Origin: Oscillospiraceae bacterium
GTDB taxonomy: Bacteria > Bacillota > Clostridia > UMGS1810
Assembly (NCBI GenBank): GCA_015068975.1
Contig: SVJM01000005.1
Coordinates: forward strand, 1-64,000
Length of the DNA: 64,000 nucleotides
Direction of reading: 5' to 3'
In this document: positions 1 to 8,234 of the stretch, piece by piece
How positions within the stretch are numbered: the first letter of the stretch is position 1
How the letters are laid out: each line of letters starts with the position of its first letter
Position numbers and translations under genes: made by a program
The notes under the pieces: model-generated
The model's input: the letters and a program-made list of their open reading frames with translations, nothing else
Databases searched by the model: none
Told to the model about the DNA's origin: nothing

Positions 1-73
1 CTCCAATGTTTTACACTCCCATGGCATTTAAAACACATCCTTTTGTATTTTATATGCCTAAATTATATCATAA

Positions 74-117
74 AAAGTGTAAACAATCATACCGAACAAA
101 GTGTAAACAATCATACC
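74..117. repeat. Two-copy 20-bp direct repeat, 24-bp period
   Basis: Identical 20-base copies beginning AAAGTGTAAACA lie at 74-93 and 98-117, separated by 4 bases. They are in non-coding sequence downstream of the clpC operon. The short ORF covering them (6-296) has no ribosome binding site and no recognisable protein, so I treat the stretch as non-coding. A pair of repeats this short could be an operator or a chance duplication; no function can be assigned. Confidence 0.6.
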
Positions 118-145
118 ATACTATACAGTCCTCGCCTGTCCATTT

Positions 146-279
146 AAAAGGTATAAAAAAGAAGGAAATATTACATCAAAATGTAATATTTCCTTCCTTA
201 AAAAATGATAGGTTACTTCTTATTTTGCAGGTGCTATTTATGTTGTTTCGTACCTTTTCACGCTCTGGAGTTTTTTTAC
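146..279 (+). repeat. Structured intergenic repeat, copy A (partial)
   Basis: This copy has the 3' half of the repeat family described at 54026-54271. An outer stem pairs AAAAGGTA (146-153) with TACCTTTT (251-258). Inside it a perfect 16-bp hairpin runs from 161 to 196 with a CAAA loop. The outer stem is followed by CACGCTCTGGAG and a run of T. The 5' stem (stem 1) of the fuller copies is not recognisable here. The T-rich 3' end is interrupted by the insertion at 280-422. Orientation is antisense to clpC. Confidence 0.6.
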
Positions 280-422
280 CAATATCATTAAGTTAAGAAT
301 TTGTCATCCTGAGTAAGCGAAGCGCATCGAAGGATCTCACTCATTTGCTTAAGATTCTTCGACTTTGCCTACGGCTTCGCTCAGAATGACGATGGAAATA
401 TATTGCTTAACTTAATGATATT
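280..422. mobile_element. MITE-like insertion with 18-bp TIRs and 10-bp TSD
   Basis: The ends are perfect 18-bp inverted repeats, CAATATCATTAAGTTAAG at 280-297 and its complement at 406-423. The element is flanked by a 10-bp direct repeat, GTTTTTTTAC, at 270-279 and 423-432, which looks like a target-site duplication. Removing it joins the GGAGT-T7-AC tail of copy A to ACATACCC, matching the uninterrupted tail of the copy at 54307-54493. The interior holds a second imperfect palindrome built on GTCATCCTGAG...AGCGAAG and CTTCGCTCAGAATGAC. It has no coding capacity, so any movement would depend on a transposase supplied elsewhere. Confidence 0.75.
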
Positions 423-440
423 GTTTTTTTACATACCCTT

Positions 441-2888
441 TTATTCTTCCTTTTTAGGTCTACCACCCTTAAGCTTTACACAAGGTTTATCATTTGTAAT
501 ATCCACGACTGCTTTTTTGCCCTTCTGGATTTTGCCTGAGAGAATTTCGTCAGAAATCATATCTTCGATTTCTGTCTGTATCGCTCTTCTCAAAGGTCTT
601 GCACCATACACAGGGTCATATCCTGCCTTTGCAAGGTAGCTTACAGTATCGGGAGTGAATTCCACATAGATTTCCATACTTTCAAGCCTCTGTGAAAGGT
701 TTTTAAGCATAAGTCTTGTGATTTCTTCGATGTGTTCTGTATCCAGCTTGTGAAATACTATGATTTCGTCAATTCTGTTGATAAGCTCAGGTCGGAACAT
801 TTCTTTAAGTTCACTCAATACCTCAGCTTTGATAGTATCATTTGTTTTGCTTTCGTCATTGTTTCCAAATCCCATTGCCTTCTTTTCAGGCTGGATGATC
901 TTTCTTGCACCCACATTGGATGTCATAATTACCACAGTGTTTTTGAAGTCAACCCTTCGTCCCTGACTGTCTGTGAGGATACCGTCTTCCAGTATCTGCA
1001 AGAGGATATTAAATACATCAGGGTGTGCCTTTTCGATTTCGTCGAAGAGGATTACAGAGTATGGCTTTCTTCTTACCTTTTCTGTAAGCTGACCACCTTC
1101 TTCATATCCTACAAATCCCGGAGGCGATCCAATGAGCTTTGATACATTGTGCTTGTCCATATATTCACTCATATCAATGCGGATGATGGCGTTTTCGTCA
1201 CCGAATACTGCTTCAGCCAGTGCCTTGCAAAGCTCGGTTTTACCTACACCTGTAGGTCCTAAGAATATAAATGATCCTGTAGGTCTCTTAGGGTCCTTAA
1301 GTCCCACTCTGCCTCGTCTTATAGCCTTGGATACTGCAGTTATTGCTTCATCCTGACCGATGACTCTCTTATGAAGGATGTTTTCCATATCAAGGAGTCT
1401 TTCCTTGTCCTCGTCAGCAAGCTTTTTCACAGGGATTCCTGTCCATTGTGTGATTATATCGCAGATTTCTTCTTCTCCGATTATTTTCTTTTCCTTGGAG
1501 GTATTGTCCTTCCAGCCTTCTTTTTTCTGATTGAGTTCCTTTTTTAGCTCTTCTTCCTTGTCACGAAGCTTGGCTGCTGCTTCAAACTCCTGATTTGCTA
1601 TTGCCTGCTGTTTCTTTTTTTCTACGCCATCTATTTCTTCTTCCAGAAGTCTTATATCAGATGGGGGAGTGAAGTTTTGCATTCTCATTTTTGAGCCTGC
1701 TTCATCGATAAGGTCGATGGCTTTGTCGGGAAGATATCTGTCAGTAATATATCTTGAAGAAAGCTTGGCTGCTGCAACAATAGCCTTATCAGAAATCATC
1801 ACCTGATGATGCTCCTCGTATTTTGGTCTGATACCTTTAAGTATTTCGATAGTTTCCTCCACAGTAGGCTCACCTACGATGATAGGCTGAAATCTTCTCT
1901 CTAAGGCAGAGTCCTTTTCGATGTTTTTTCTGTATTCATTTAGTGTGGTTGCACCGATAATCTGCAGTTCACCTCTTGCAAGGAGTGGCTTTAGGATATT
2001 TGCTGCATCCATTGCACCCTCTGCGGCGCCTGCACCTACAATTGTGTGTACTTCATCAATAAAGAGGATTACGGATTTATCCTTTTTTACATCATCAAGG
2101 GCTTTTTTGATTCTTTCTTCAAATTCACCTCTGTATTTTGTCCCCGCAATCATAGATGAGAGATCAAGGGAGAATACTTTTTTGCCCTTTAAGGTTTCAG
2201 GTACATCTCCTGATACTATTCTTTGTGCAAGACCTTCCGCCACAGCAGTTTTGCCCACACCGGGTTCACCTATAAGACAGGGGTTGTTTTTTGTTCTTCT
2301 GGAAAGTATCTGTATTACTCTTTCTATCTCTGAGTCCCTTCCGATTATAGGGTCAAATTTTCCTTCCTTTGCCACCTTAGTAAGATCTGTGCCAAAGCCC
2401 TCAAGGCTCTTTATATTTCCCGATGATGAGGATTCTTTTGGTTCTGTTCGTGAAGAAGTGTTAAACATATCACTGGCAAGAAGGTTCATATCAAGTCCAA
2501 GCTCAAGGAGTATTCTCAGAGCTATACTTTCTCCTTCTTTAAGTATTGCAAGAAGGATATGCTCACATCCGATGTGTGATTCTCCCATTCTTCTTGATTC
2601 GCCGAAGCTTAGTTCAAGGATTCTTTTGCTTCGTGGAGTAAGTGGGAGGTTTTTTTCCTGAGAGGCTTCATTTGTTTCATTTGCAGGGGTGTATTCTTCG
2701 ATTTTTTCGCATACTTTTTCGTATGTGATACCCTGATTACTAAGTGCTGTATATGCCTTTGTATTTTCTTCTTTCAGTATTCCTGCAAGGATGTGCTCTG
2801 TTCCCACATATCCGTGTCCCATGGAAGCGGCTGTTTCGTGAGAAAGATTAAGCGCATCTCTGGCATTCTGGTTAAATCTCGATTCCAT
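441..2888 (-). CDS. clpC: ClpC, AAA+ chaperone/unfoldase of the ClpCP protease
   Basis: ClpC is a Hsp100 ATPase that unfolds substrates, including McsB-arginylated proteins in Bacillus, and feeds them to ClpP. The 815-residue protein has the standard order: a duplicated Clp N domain (about 1-145), a first AAA+ module with Walker A GEPGVGKT near residue 210, a UVR-containing middle coiled coil near 410-450, and a second AAA+ module with Walker A GPTGVGKT near residue 545. Length is normal for the family. I chose ATG 2888, nine bases after AAAGGA, over a TTG two codons upstream. It is the last gene of the ctsR-mcsA-mcsB-clpC operon, 18 bases after mcsB, and is presumably repressed by CtsR from the box at 4923-4939. 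ClpP is not in the window. Confidence 0.97.
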   Translation of the reverse strand: MESRFNQNARDALNLSHETAASMGHGYVGTEHILAGILKEENTKAYTALSNQGITYEKVCEKIEEYTPANETNEASQEKNLPLTPRSKRILELSFGESRRMGESHIGCEHILLAILKEGESIALRILLELGLDMNLLASDMFNTSSRTEPKESSSSGNIKSLEGFGTDLTKVAKEGKFDPIIGRDSEIERVIQILSRRTKNNPCLIGEPGVGKTAVAEGLAQRIVSGDVPETLKGKKVFSLDLSSMIAGTKYRGEFEERIKKALDDVKKDKSVILFIDEVHTIVGAGAAEGAMDAANILKPLLARGELQIIGATTLNEYRKNIEKDSALERRFQPIIVGEPTVEETIEILKGIRPKYEEHHQVMISDKAIVAAAKLSSRYITDRYLPDKAIDLIDEAGSKMRMQNFTPPSDIRLLEEEIDGVEKKKQQAIANQEFEAAAKLRDKEEELKKELNQKKEGWKDNTSKEKKIIGEEEICDIITQWTGIPVKKLADEDKERLLDMENILHKRVIGQDEAITAVSKAIRRGRVGLKDPKRPTGSFIFLGPTGVGKTELCKALAEAVFGDENAIIRIDMSEYMDKHNVSKLIGSPPGFVGYEEGGQLTEKVRRKPYSVILFDEIEKAHPDVFNILLQILEDGILTDSQGRRVDFKNTVVIMTSNVGARKIIQPEKKAMGFGNNDESKTNDTIKAEVLSELKEMFRPELINRIDEIIVFHKLDTEHIEEITRLMLKNLSQRLESMEIYVEFTPDTVSYLAKAGYDPVYGARPLRRAIQTEIEDMISDEILSGKIQKGKKAVVDITNDKPCVKLKGGRPKKEE

Positions 2889-2906
2889 AGTCAATCATCC
2901 TTTCAA

Positions 2907-3920
2907 TTATTTCAAATATTCTTTGATAAGCTTTGCTCTTTTTGCATCTCTTTCTTTGATAGTAAGAGCGTTGTCTGATGTTTTTGCGATATGATAGGGT
3001 CTGAGTTCTATAAGTATCTTCGTGAGATCCTTGTTTTCTGTATTTTCGATTATACCCAGTGATGCCCCAAGTCTTACATATGACAGACACTCCATCATTT
3101 CATTTGAGTCAATAAGTGTGGCATATCTCAGTGTACCCATAGCTCTCATTATCTTATTTTCCAGAGAAAGTCTGTCCTCGTGGATAATGGTGTTTCTCAA
3201 TTCTCTTTCTTTGGAGATAATTTCGGTCATAATATCAGACATTCTCTTTATGATTTCTTCTTCTGTTTCGCCGAGGGTTTTCTGATTGGAGATCTGGAAG
3301 ATATCACCCTTAGAATCAGTACCTTCGCCGTAGATTCCTCTTACGGCAATACCCATTTTTGACAGTGCACCGAAAAGCCTTTTTGCCATACCGGTCTTTA
3401 CAAGTGCAGGAAGATGCACCATAAAGGATACTCTCATGCCCGTACCAAGATTTGTAAGACAGCTTGTTAAGAAGCCGTATTTTTCGCTGTACGCATACTG
3501 TATTGTTTCTGATATGCAATCATCGGTCTTATTTATCACATCATATGCTTTTTCAGGTTCAAATCCCGGATACATACACTGGATTCTTAAGTGATCCTCT
3601 TCGTTTGCCATTATAGAAACCCTTCCGTCCTGACTTATAAACATCGCCCTTTCCTTTGAGCCTTTGAGCATTTTTGGGCTTAGGTAGTATTCCTCGATAT
3701 ATACATTTTTGTCTGTGTCATTAAGCTCTGAGATGTTTACTTTTTCAAATCCGTAGCTTACTCTTGAAAGAGAATTTTCAACAGTATCTACCACCTTTTT
3801 TCCGTCAGCTTCAGACATCTTGGAAGGGAAGGGGATATTTTTTATATTTCTTGCAAGTCGGATTCTGGTGCTTATTACGATATCATCCTGAAATCCTGAT
3901 TCCAAATACCATTTATTCAT
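2907..3920 (-). CDS. mcsB: McsB, protein-arginine kinase
   Basis: McsB belongs to the ATP:guanido phosphotransferase fold and, in Bacillus, phosphorylates arginines on damaged proteins and on CtsR, marking them for ClpCP. The 337-residue product has the conserved N-terminal STRIRLARN segment that binds ATP phosphates, the CPTNLGTG-type active-site segment (here SCLTNLGTGMR, with the conserved cysteine) and the arginine-rich C-terminal lobe. Length matches the family. The ATG at 3920 overlaps the end of mcsA by 8 bases and has GGAAAGGA upstream, indicating translational coupling. Its presence between mcsA and clpC supports the functional assignment independently of sequence. Confidence 0.96.
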   Translation of the reverse strand: MNKWYLESGFQDDIVISTRIRLARNIKNIPFPSKMSEADGKKVVDTVENSLSRVSYGFEKVNISELNDTDKNVYIEEYYLSPKMLKGSKERAMFISQDGRVSIMANEEDHLRIQCMYPGFEPEKAYDVINKTDDCISETIQYAYSEKYGFLTSCLTNLGTGMRVSFMVHLPALVKTGMAKRLFGALSKMGIAVRGIYGEGTDSKGDIFQISNQKTLGETEEEIIKRMSDIMTEIISKERELRNTIIHEDRLSLENKIMRAMGTLRYATLIDSNEMMECLSYVRLGASLGIIENTENKDLTKILIELRPYHIAKTSDNALTIKERDAKRAKLIKEYLK

Positions 3921-4416
3921 TATCCTTTCCCTCCAATTCCTTGATCTGATCTCTTATCTTGGCAGCTTCTTCGTATTTTTCTTCCTGAATCTTCTTTTTA
4001 AGCTCCTGCTTAAGACCTTCGATTTTTGATTCTTTTTCTTTTTTCTGATTATCCTCTTTTGAAGAGGTTTTGCCCTTGTGAGTAGTGCCTGTCTGAATGG
4101 AAGACAGCATAGCATCAAGCCTTGACTCAAACTTCTCATAGCAATGCTCACATCCCATAAGTCCTGTTGTCCTGAATGTTTCAAAGTCTGTTCCGCAGTT
4201 TGGACAAACATGAGCAGAGTTAAGTGAACTTCCGGATACCCCTATACCGAGAAATTCGTTGAGGATTGATCCGAAATCAAGAGGATCGTGAAAGCCCTCT
4301 GCATATCCCGAAGCTATTGCACATTCCTGACAAAGGTGTGCTTCGTGAGTAACTCCGTTGATAGTCTCTTTATAATGAAGAGTTGCCGGTCTTTTTTTAC
4401 AATTTGAACATAACAT
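3913..4416 (-). CDS. mcsA: McsA, zinc-finger activator of McsB
   Basis: McsA is the small adaptor that binds and activates McsB. The 167-residue protein begins with a CSNC zinc-knuckle pair (Cys 3 and 6, with CQEC near residue 28), has a second CPNC...CEHC pair in the middle, and ends in a UVR motif (roughly residues 130-165, EGLKQELKKKIQEEKYEEAA region) that in this family contacts the partner kinase or ClpC. A lysine/glutamate-rich linker separates zinc fingers and UVR. It lies 13 bases after ctsR and overlaps mcsB, as in many Firmicutes. Confidence 0.95.
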   Translation of the reverse strand: MLCSNCKKRPATLHYKETINGVTHEAHLCQECAIASGYAEGFHDPLDFGSILNEFLGIGVSGSSLNSAHVCPNCGTDFETFRTTGLMGCEHCYEKFESRLDAMLSSIQTGTTHKGKTSSKEDNQKKEKESKIEGLKQELKKKIQEEKYEEAAKIRDQIKELEGKDNE

Positions 4417-4429
4417 ATAAATTCCTCCT

Positions 4430-4879
4430 TTAGATAAGACACATAAGAACTTTTTTGAATATATTTGCCCTTATGGTGTTTCTTGCATGCATATTCTGTA
4501 CTATACCAAGAGCAGAATCCGAGCAGGCGGTCATTATGATTCGTCCTGTTTCCTTTGATATGATTCTGTCAGAGATAAGATTATTAAGAATTGCACACAC
4601 AGTTTCTGCATCTATAGTTTGACCGATGGTATTTACAATGTGCATAAATATATCACCCTCAGGCACTGTGACCTTTGATATTTTGATATATCCGCCTCCG
4701 CCTCTCTTACTCTCTACAATATAACCTCTTTCGTTTGTAAATCTTGTCGAAATAACGTAGTTGATCTGACTTGGTACACATCCCAGCGTGTTTGCAAGTT
4801 CATTTCTCTTAAGCTCTATTTCTGCTTCTTCACCAAGACTATCGATAATGAAGCTTTCTATCAAATCACTTATTTTCAT
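4430..4879 (-). CDS. ctsR: CtsR, class III heat-shock repressor
   Basis: CtsR is a dimeric winged-helix repressor of clp genes. The 149-residue product has the DNA-binding N-terminal half with the glycine-rich wing (ESKRGGGGYIKI, around residues 55-66) that acts as the thermosensor in the family, and a helical C-terminal domain. A longer reading frame extends 12 codons upstream, but ATG 4879 has a perfect AAAGGAGGC eight bases ahead and gives the normal MKISDLIE start. It is the promoter-proximal gene of the operon and its own operator is visible upstream. Confidence 0.96.
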   Translation of the reverse strand: MKISDLIESFIIDSLGEEAEIELKRNELANTLGCVPSQINYVISTRFTNERGYIVESKRGGGGYIKISKVTVPEGDIFMHIVNTIGQTIDAETVCAILNNLISDRIISKETGRIIMTACSDSALGIVQNMHARNTIRANIFKKVLMCLI

Positions 4880-4922
4880 TTTAATTGCCTCCTTTGTACA
4901 AAAGTCAATAATCAAATTTGAC

Positions 4923-4939
4923 TTTGACTTTCTTTGATC
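4923..4939 (-). promoter_or_regulatory. CtsR operator (heptad direct repeat)
   Basis: Read on the minus strand this is GATCAAA-GAA-AGTCAAA, two heptads separated by three bases, matching the known CtsR box pattern (A/G)GTCAAA-N3-(A/G)GTCAAA in all but one base. A third partial heptad (GTCAAA) follows directly. The site sits just downstream of the predicted -10 element, where bound CtsR would block initiation of its own operon. Confidence 0.85.
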
Positions 4940-4947
4940 TTGATTAA

Positions 4948-4976
4948 AGTATAATACACTTTTTTTGATTTGTCAA
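4948..4976 (-). promoter_or_regulatory. Promoter of the ctsR-mcsA-mcsB-clpC operon
   Basis: On the minus strand: -35 TTGACA (4971-4976), 17-bp spacer, -10 TATACT (4948-4953). It looks like a standard sigma-A promoter directly upstream of the CtsR box. Confidence 0.8.
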
Positions 4977-4992
4977 GTGTGTTTTTTCAAAA

Positions 4993-5027
4993 AAATCAAC
5001 CTGTCTGATTTAACAGAAGGTTGATTT
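4993..5027 (-). terminator. Intrinsic terminator of the AraC-type gene
   Basis: A perfect 10-bp stem, AAATCAACCT with AGGTTGATTT, is followed on the minus strand by T's. It lies just beyond the stop codon of the regulator at 5034 and insulates it from the ctsR promoter. Confidence 0.8.
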
Positions 5028-5033
5028 GTGGTG

Positions 5034-5840
5034 TTATTTATAATTTTTTCTGAACTGACTCGGTGTGATTCCTTTTTGCTTTCTGAACATTTGTGAAAAG
5101 TCTACTGTGTTTTCATATCCTACAGAAGTGGCAATCTCATTGATGGGAAGATGGGTATCGATAAGAAGAGCTTCTGCTTTTTTCAGCCTTATCCACTTAA
5201 GATGTGCCTGAGGTGTTGTGCCTATTATTTGCTTAAACAGCTTGCACATATATTTTTCGGATATTTTTACAAATGTGGCAACATCCTCCATAGAAATTTT
5301 ATCAAAGTAGTTTTCTTCCATATATTTTACTGCTCCTCTCACATATTCCTCCTGATTGGAAAGAGAGGTTCTTTTTAGTGTGACCTTTTTTTCCACATGG
5401 GCGAAGAAAAGATAAAGCATAGACATAAGAAGCATGGGTTTTGATTTTGACTGAGGATATTCTTCAAAGAGAATATTCAGTTTTTTGTAAAGGGAAGCTG
5501 TGTCAACAAATTTTAAAATCTGATTTTTAAGCTCGATGCCCGATTGTTCAAAAAGCATCTTAACCTTTTCTCCTTTGAAGCCTATCCAGAAGTGCTCATA
5601 GTTGCTGTTATCCTTAACCTCAAAATAATGTGGTGCATTAGGGCAGATAAGAAAGCCTGTGTTTGAAAGAATTTTTTCTCCGTTATAATTCCCTTTTCCG
5701 CTATACACAAAGTGAAGAATATAGCTATCCCTTATTCTTGGACCTACTTTTCGGTAGTTTTCAATGGTTTCGTGACCGATTTCATTGACAAAAATTTCCT
5801 TGTCGATTGGTTCAAAATACCATTGATATCTGTCATTCAT
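5034..5840 (-). CDS. AraC-family transcriptional regulator
   Basis: A 268-residue regulator with an N-terminal cupin-like ligand domain (AraC_binding type, roughly 20-150) and a C-terminal pair of helix-turn-helices. The signature second HTH with VGYENTVDFSQMFRKQKGITP lies near the C-terminus. ATG 5840 is chosen over an upstream in-frame start because GGAGGTGA sits eight bases ahead. It is divergent from the GH10 xylanase gene with a 132-bp shared intergenic region, so it most likely senses a xylan-derived sugar and activates 5973-14871. The inducer is inference. Confidence 0.9.
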   Translation of the reverse strand: MNDRYQWYFEPIDKEIFVNEIGHETIENYRKVGPRIRDSYILHFVYSGKGNYNGEKILSNTGFLICPNAPHYFEVKDNSNYEHFWIGFKGEKVKMLFEQSGIELKNQILKFVDTASLYKKLNILFEEYPQSKSKPMLLMSMLYLFFAHVEKKVTLKRTSLSNQEEYVRGAVKYMEENYFDKISMEDVATFVKISEKYMCKLFKQIIGTTPQAHLKWIRLKKAEALLIDTHLPINEIATSVGYENTVDFSQMFRKQKGITPSQFRKNYK

Positions 5841-5859
5841 AGCTTTCACCTCCAAAAAG

Positions 5860-5888
5860 AGCATAACATCAAAATGCGTGATTGTCAA
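5860..5888 (-). promoter_or_regulatory. Promoter of the AraC-type regulator
   Basis: Minus strand: -35 TTGACA (5883-5888), 17-bp spacer, -10 TATGCT (5860-5865), 20 bases before the start codon. The spacer contains one of the direct repeats listed at 5875-5902, suggesting autoregulation. Confidence 0.7.
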
Positions 5889-5902
5889 TGTTTTGTGCGT
5901 GA
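5875..5902 (+). promoter_or_regulatory. Candidate AraC half-sites (TGCGTGA direct repeat)
   Basis: TGCGTGA occurs at 5875-5881 and again at 5896-5902, exactly 21 bp apart (two helical turns), with a related TGCGATT at 5926-5932. The pair sits just upstream of the xylanase -35 element and inside the regulator's own promoter. This is the usual geometry for AraC-family activators, but binding is inferred. Confidence 0.5.
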
Positions 5903-5910
5903 ATAACAGA

Positions 5911-5939
5911 TTGAATAATTATATGTGCGATTTTATAAT
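5911..5939 (+). promoter_or_regulatory. Promoter of the GH10 locus
   Basis: -35 TTGAAT (5911-5916), 17-bp spacer, -10 TATAAT (5934-5939). The imperfect -35 next to upstream direct repeats fits an activator-dependent promoter. Confidence 0.65.
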
Positions 5940-5972
5940 CAAAATATAAATTCTATACATACGGAGGTAAAT

Positions 5973-8216
5973 ATGAAAAAAAGATTTTTAAGCATTATGG
6001 CAATTTGTTTGGTAGTAAGTCTCTTTAGCGGAACCTTATGTGTGTCGGCAACAGAGGACATAGGCATCACAATCGATGGGCAGGAAATGACCTTTGATCA
6101 GATGCCGGTAAACATTGATGGAAGAGTGCTTGTTCCTTTGAGAGGGATTTTTGAAGCTCTTGGAGCAGAGATTTTCTGGAACGATGCTACAAAAACCGTT
6201 AAGGCAAATGATAATATAAACAAAGTAAGACTGACGATAGATAATAACATCGCTCAGATTAACGGCAAGGAAATTAAGCTTGACGTTGCACCTACCATTA
6301 TCAATTCAAGGACAATGGTTCCTGTAAGATTTGTTGCAGAAGCATTGGGCAAAAAAGTGGACTGGGTAGACAGTACAAAAACAGTCATAATAGAAGGAGA
6401 GAAAAAGAATATGGCAGAGCTTAAGTCAACATTTCACAGAAATGTTCCAACGGAATTTCAGTGGTCGGAGGATATGTATGACTTACCATTTTATTCCGAA
6501 AAATCAGAAACTCTTACAGATTTCATAGACAGACAAACAACAGGTACAAAGATAATGGGAGAAGAAGCTCTCATTGGTGCAAATCTTGATTGTCCTGATG
6601 AGTATGGCACAATGGAGGTTGTAGATGCAGTAGGAGGCATAGGCTTTACAAAAGCAGTAAGATGTGACATCACAACAGTGCCAAGTGCATCATCAATGGT
6701 TGTTGCAAGATTTCTTCAGTCAATAGAGGGAGCCAGTGCAGGAGATGTATGTGTGCTTCAGTTCTATGCACGTTGTGTTTCAGGCGGTCAGGACAGCCAG
6801 GGTGAAGTTCAGGCGCAGGTTCAGGACCCTATTACACATGCAAAGGCTTTGTTCCAGAAGGGAATAGCAGGATCATCATGGACAAGGATTTGTATGCCTT
6901 TTATAATGCAGGAAGACAGCACAAATGTAGGAATAAGATTTGGATTTGGCCCACAGTGTGTGGAAGCAGGCGGATTTGAGATTATAAACTTTAAGGATAC
7001 AGTTGCTTTTGATGCGTTGCCATCGGACAATTCTGTTGTAAGTGATGAATTCAAATCAGGAGCAGCGTGGAGAAGTGACGCAATAGAAAATATCAAAAAA
7101 ATCCGTAAGGGTGATTTTTCGGTTGTAGTTAAGGATAAAGAAGGAAATGTTATTCCAAATGCAAATGTAACATTCAATATGTTTGAACACGAATTTCAGT
7201 TTGGTACCTGTATTACAGGCAGAATTAAAAGTGACGAAAAATACAACGAATTTTTAGCAAGTAACTTTAATACAACAGTAATTGAACACTTCCAGAAATG
7301 GGGAGTATATGCCCAGGATAACGGAGCTGAGTCAGACAAACAGGTAGAAGCTGCAAAAAATCTCGGAATAAAATACCAGAGAGGGCACTCTCTTGTATGG
7401 GAAAAGGAAAAGAGCTTAAAGGGAACAAGCCTTATGCCTGATGAAGTGTTTGAAAAGATGAATGACAAGGCTGCACTTCTTGATGTTATTTCTACACATC
7501 TTAATGAGATTATGCCTAAATACAAGGATGAAATCCACGAATGGGATGTTGAAAATGAAATGGTATCCAATACAATATTAAGAAATATCCACGGAAACGA
7601 AATTCTTGTAGATATATATGATATTGCAAGAAAGGCATATCCTGAAGCAACTCTTTATTACAACGAAACCATATACAACGAAAAAATGTGGGATCTCATT
7701 GACTTTATGTACAAAAACAACGTAGACTGCGACGGAATCGGTATCCAGTCACATTACGATGCATATGCACCAACTCCTACATCACTTAAAGAAATGTACG
7801 ACAAAATCGGTTCTATGGGATACAGAACAAAGGTTACCGAATTCAGCGCAAAGCAACATACAGAAGACCTTAAGGCAGATCTTCTGAGAGATACAATGAT
7901 AGTTACATTTGCAAATGAATATGCAGACGGCTTCCTTATGTGGGGATTCTGGGATGGTACATTAACAAATGAAAGAAGTATCATGTACGATAAGGACTGG
8001 AACATCAGAGAAGCAGGAAAGGTTTATCAGGATCTTGTTTATAACAAATGGTGGACAAAAAATGCAAAAGCATCAACAGATGCAAAGGGCAAAGCCACAA
8101 TCAACGGATTCTATGGGGATTATGATGTGACAGTAGAAGCCAACGGCACTACAAAAACAGTTTCCTGTGCATATCATAAGGGATACGAAAATGTTTTGGA
8201 AATAACAGTTGAGTAA
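5973..8216 (+). CDS. Secreted GH10 endo-xylanase with copper-amine-oxidase-like N-terminal domain
   Basis: A 747-residue exported glycoside hydrolase. A signal peptide (about 1-25, MKKRF then hydrophobic, cleavage near VSA) is followed by a copper-amine-oxidase-like stalk domain (about 27-143), a carbohydrate-binding-like beta module (about 200-350), a GH10 barrel (about 390-690) and a short C-terminal beta domain. The acid/base Glu is in WDVENE (Glu529) and the nucleophile in VTEFS (Glu623); both GH10 catalytic glutamates are present. GH10 enzymes cleave beta-1,4-xylan. ATG 5973 is chosen because GGAGGT lies seven bases upstream. The stalk domain may hold the enzyme at the cell envelope. It starts an operon-like run with the oxidoreductases. 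Confidence 0.88.
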   Translation: MKKRFLSIMAICLVVSLFSGTLCVSATEDIGITIDGQEMTFDQMPVNIDGRVLVPLRGIFEALGAEIFWNDATKTVKANDNINKVRLTIDNNIAQINGKEIKLDVAPTIINSRTMVPVRFVAEALGKKVDWVDSTKTVIIEGEKKNMAELKSTFHRNVPTEFQWSEDMYDLPFYSEKSETLTDFIDRQTTGTKIMGEEALIGANLDCPDEYGTMEVVDAVGGIGFTKAVRCDITTVPSASSMVVARFLQSIEGASAGDVCVLQFYARCVSGGQDSQGEVQAQVQDPITHAKALFQKGIAGSSWTRICMPFIMQEDSTNVGIRFGFGPQCVEAGGFEIINFKDTVAFDALPSDNSVVSDEFKSGAAWRSDAIENIKKIRKGDFSVVVKDKEGNVIPNANVTFNMFEHEFQFGTCITGRIKSDEKYNEFLASNFNTTVIEHFQKWGVYAQDNGAESDKQVEAAKNLGIKYQRGHSLVWEKEKSLKGTSLMPDEVFEKMNDKAALLDVISTHLNEIMPKYKDEIHEWDVENEMVSNTILRNIHGNEILVDIYDIARKAYPEATLYYNETIYNEKMWDLIDFMYKNNVDCDGIGIQSHYDAYAPTPTSLKEMYDKIGSMGYRTKVTEFSAKQHTEDLKADLLRDTMIVTFANEYADGFLMWGFWDGTLTNERSIMYDKDWNIREAGKVYQDLVYNKWWTKNAKASTDAKGKATINGFYGDYDVTVEANGTTKTVSCAYHKGYENVLEITVE

Positions 8217-8234
8217 GATAAGGAGAGTTTTATT

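Noticed and set aside
6-296. 96-codon ORF at the window start
   Set aside because: No ribosome binding site, covers the 24-bp repeat and the structured copy A, and has no recognisable protein features.
1921-2661. 246-codon ORF antisense to clpC
   Set aside because: It is a frame shadow of the well-supported clpC coding sequence, without a ribosome binding site.
3541-3580. tRNA-like GGTTCAAATCC sequence
   Set aside because: It lies inside mcsB on the opposite strand and no acceptor or anticodon stem can be built around it.
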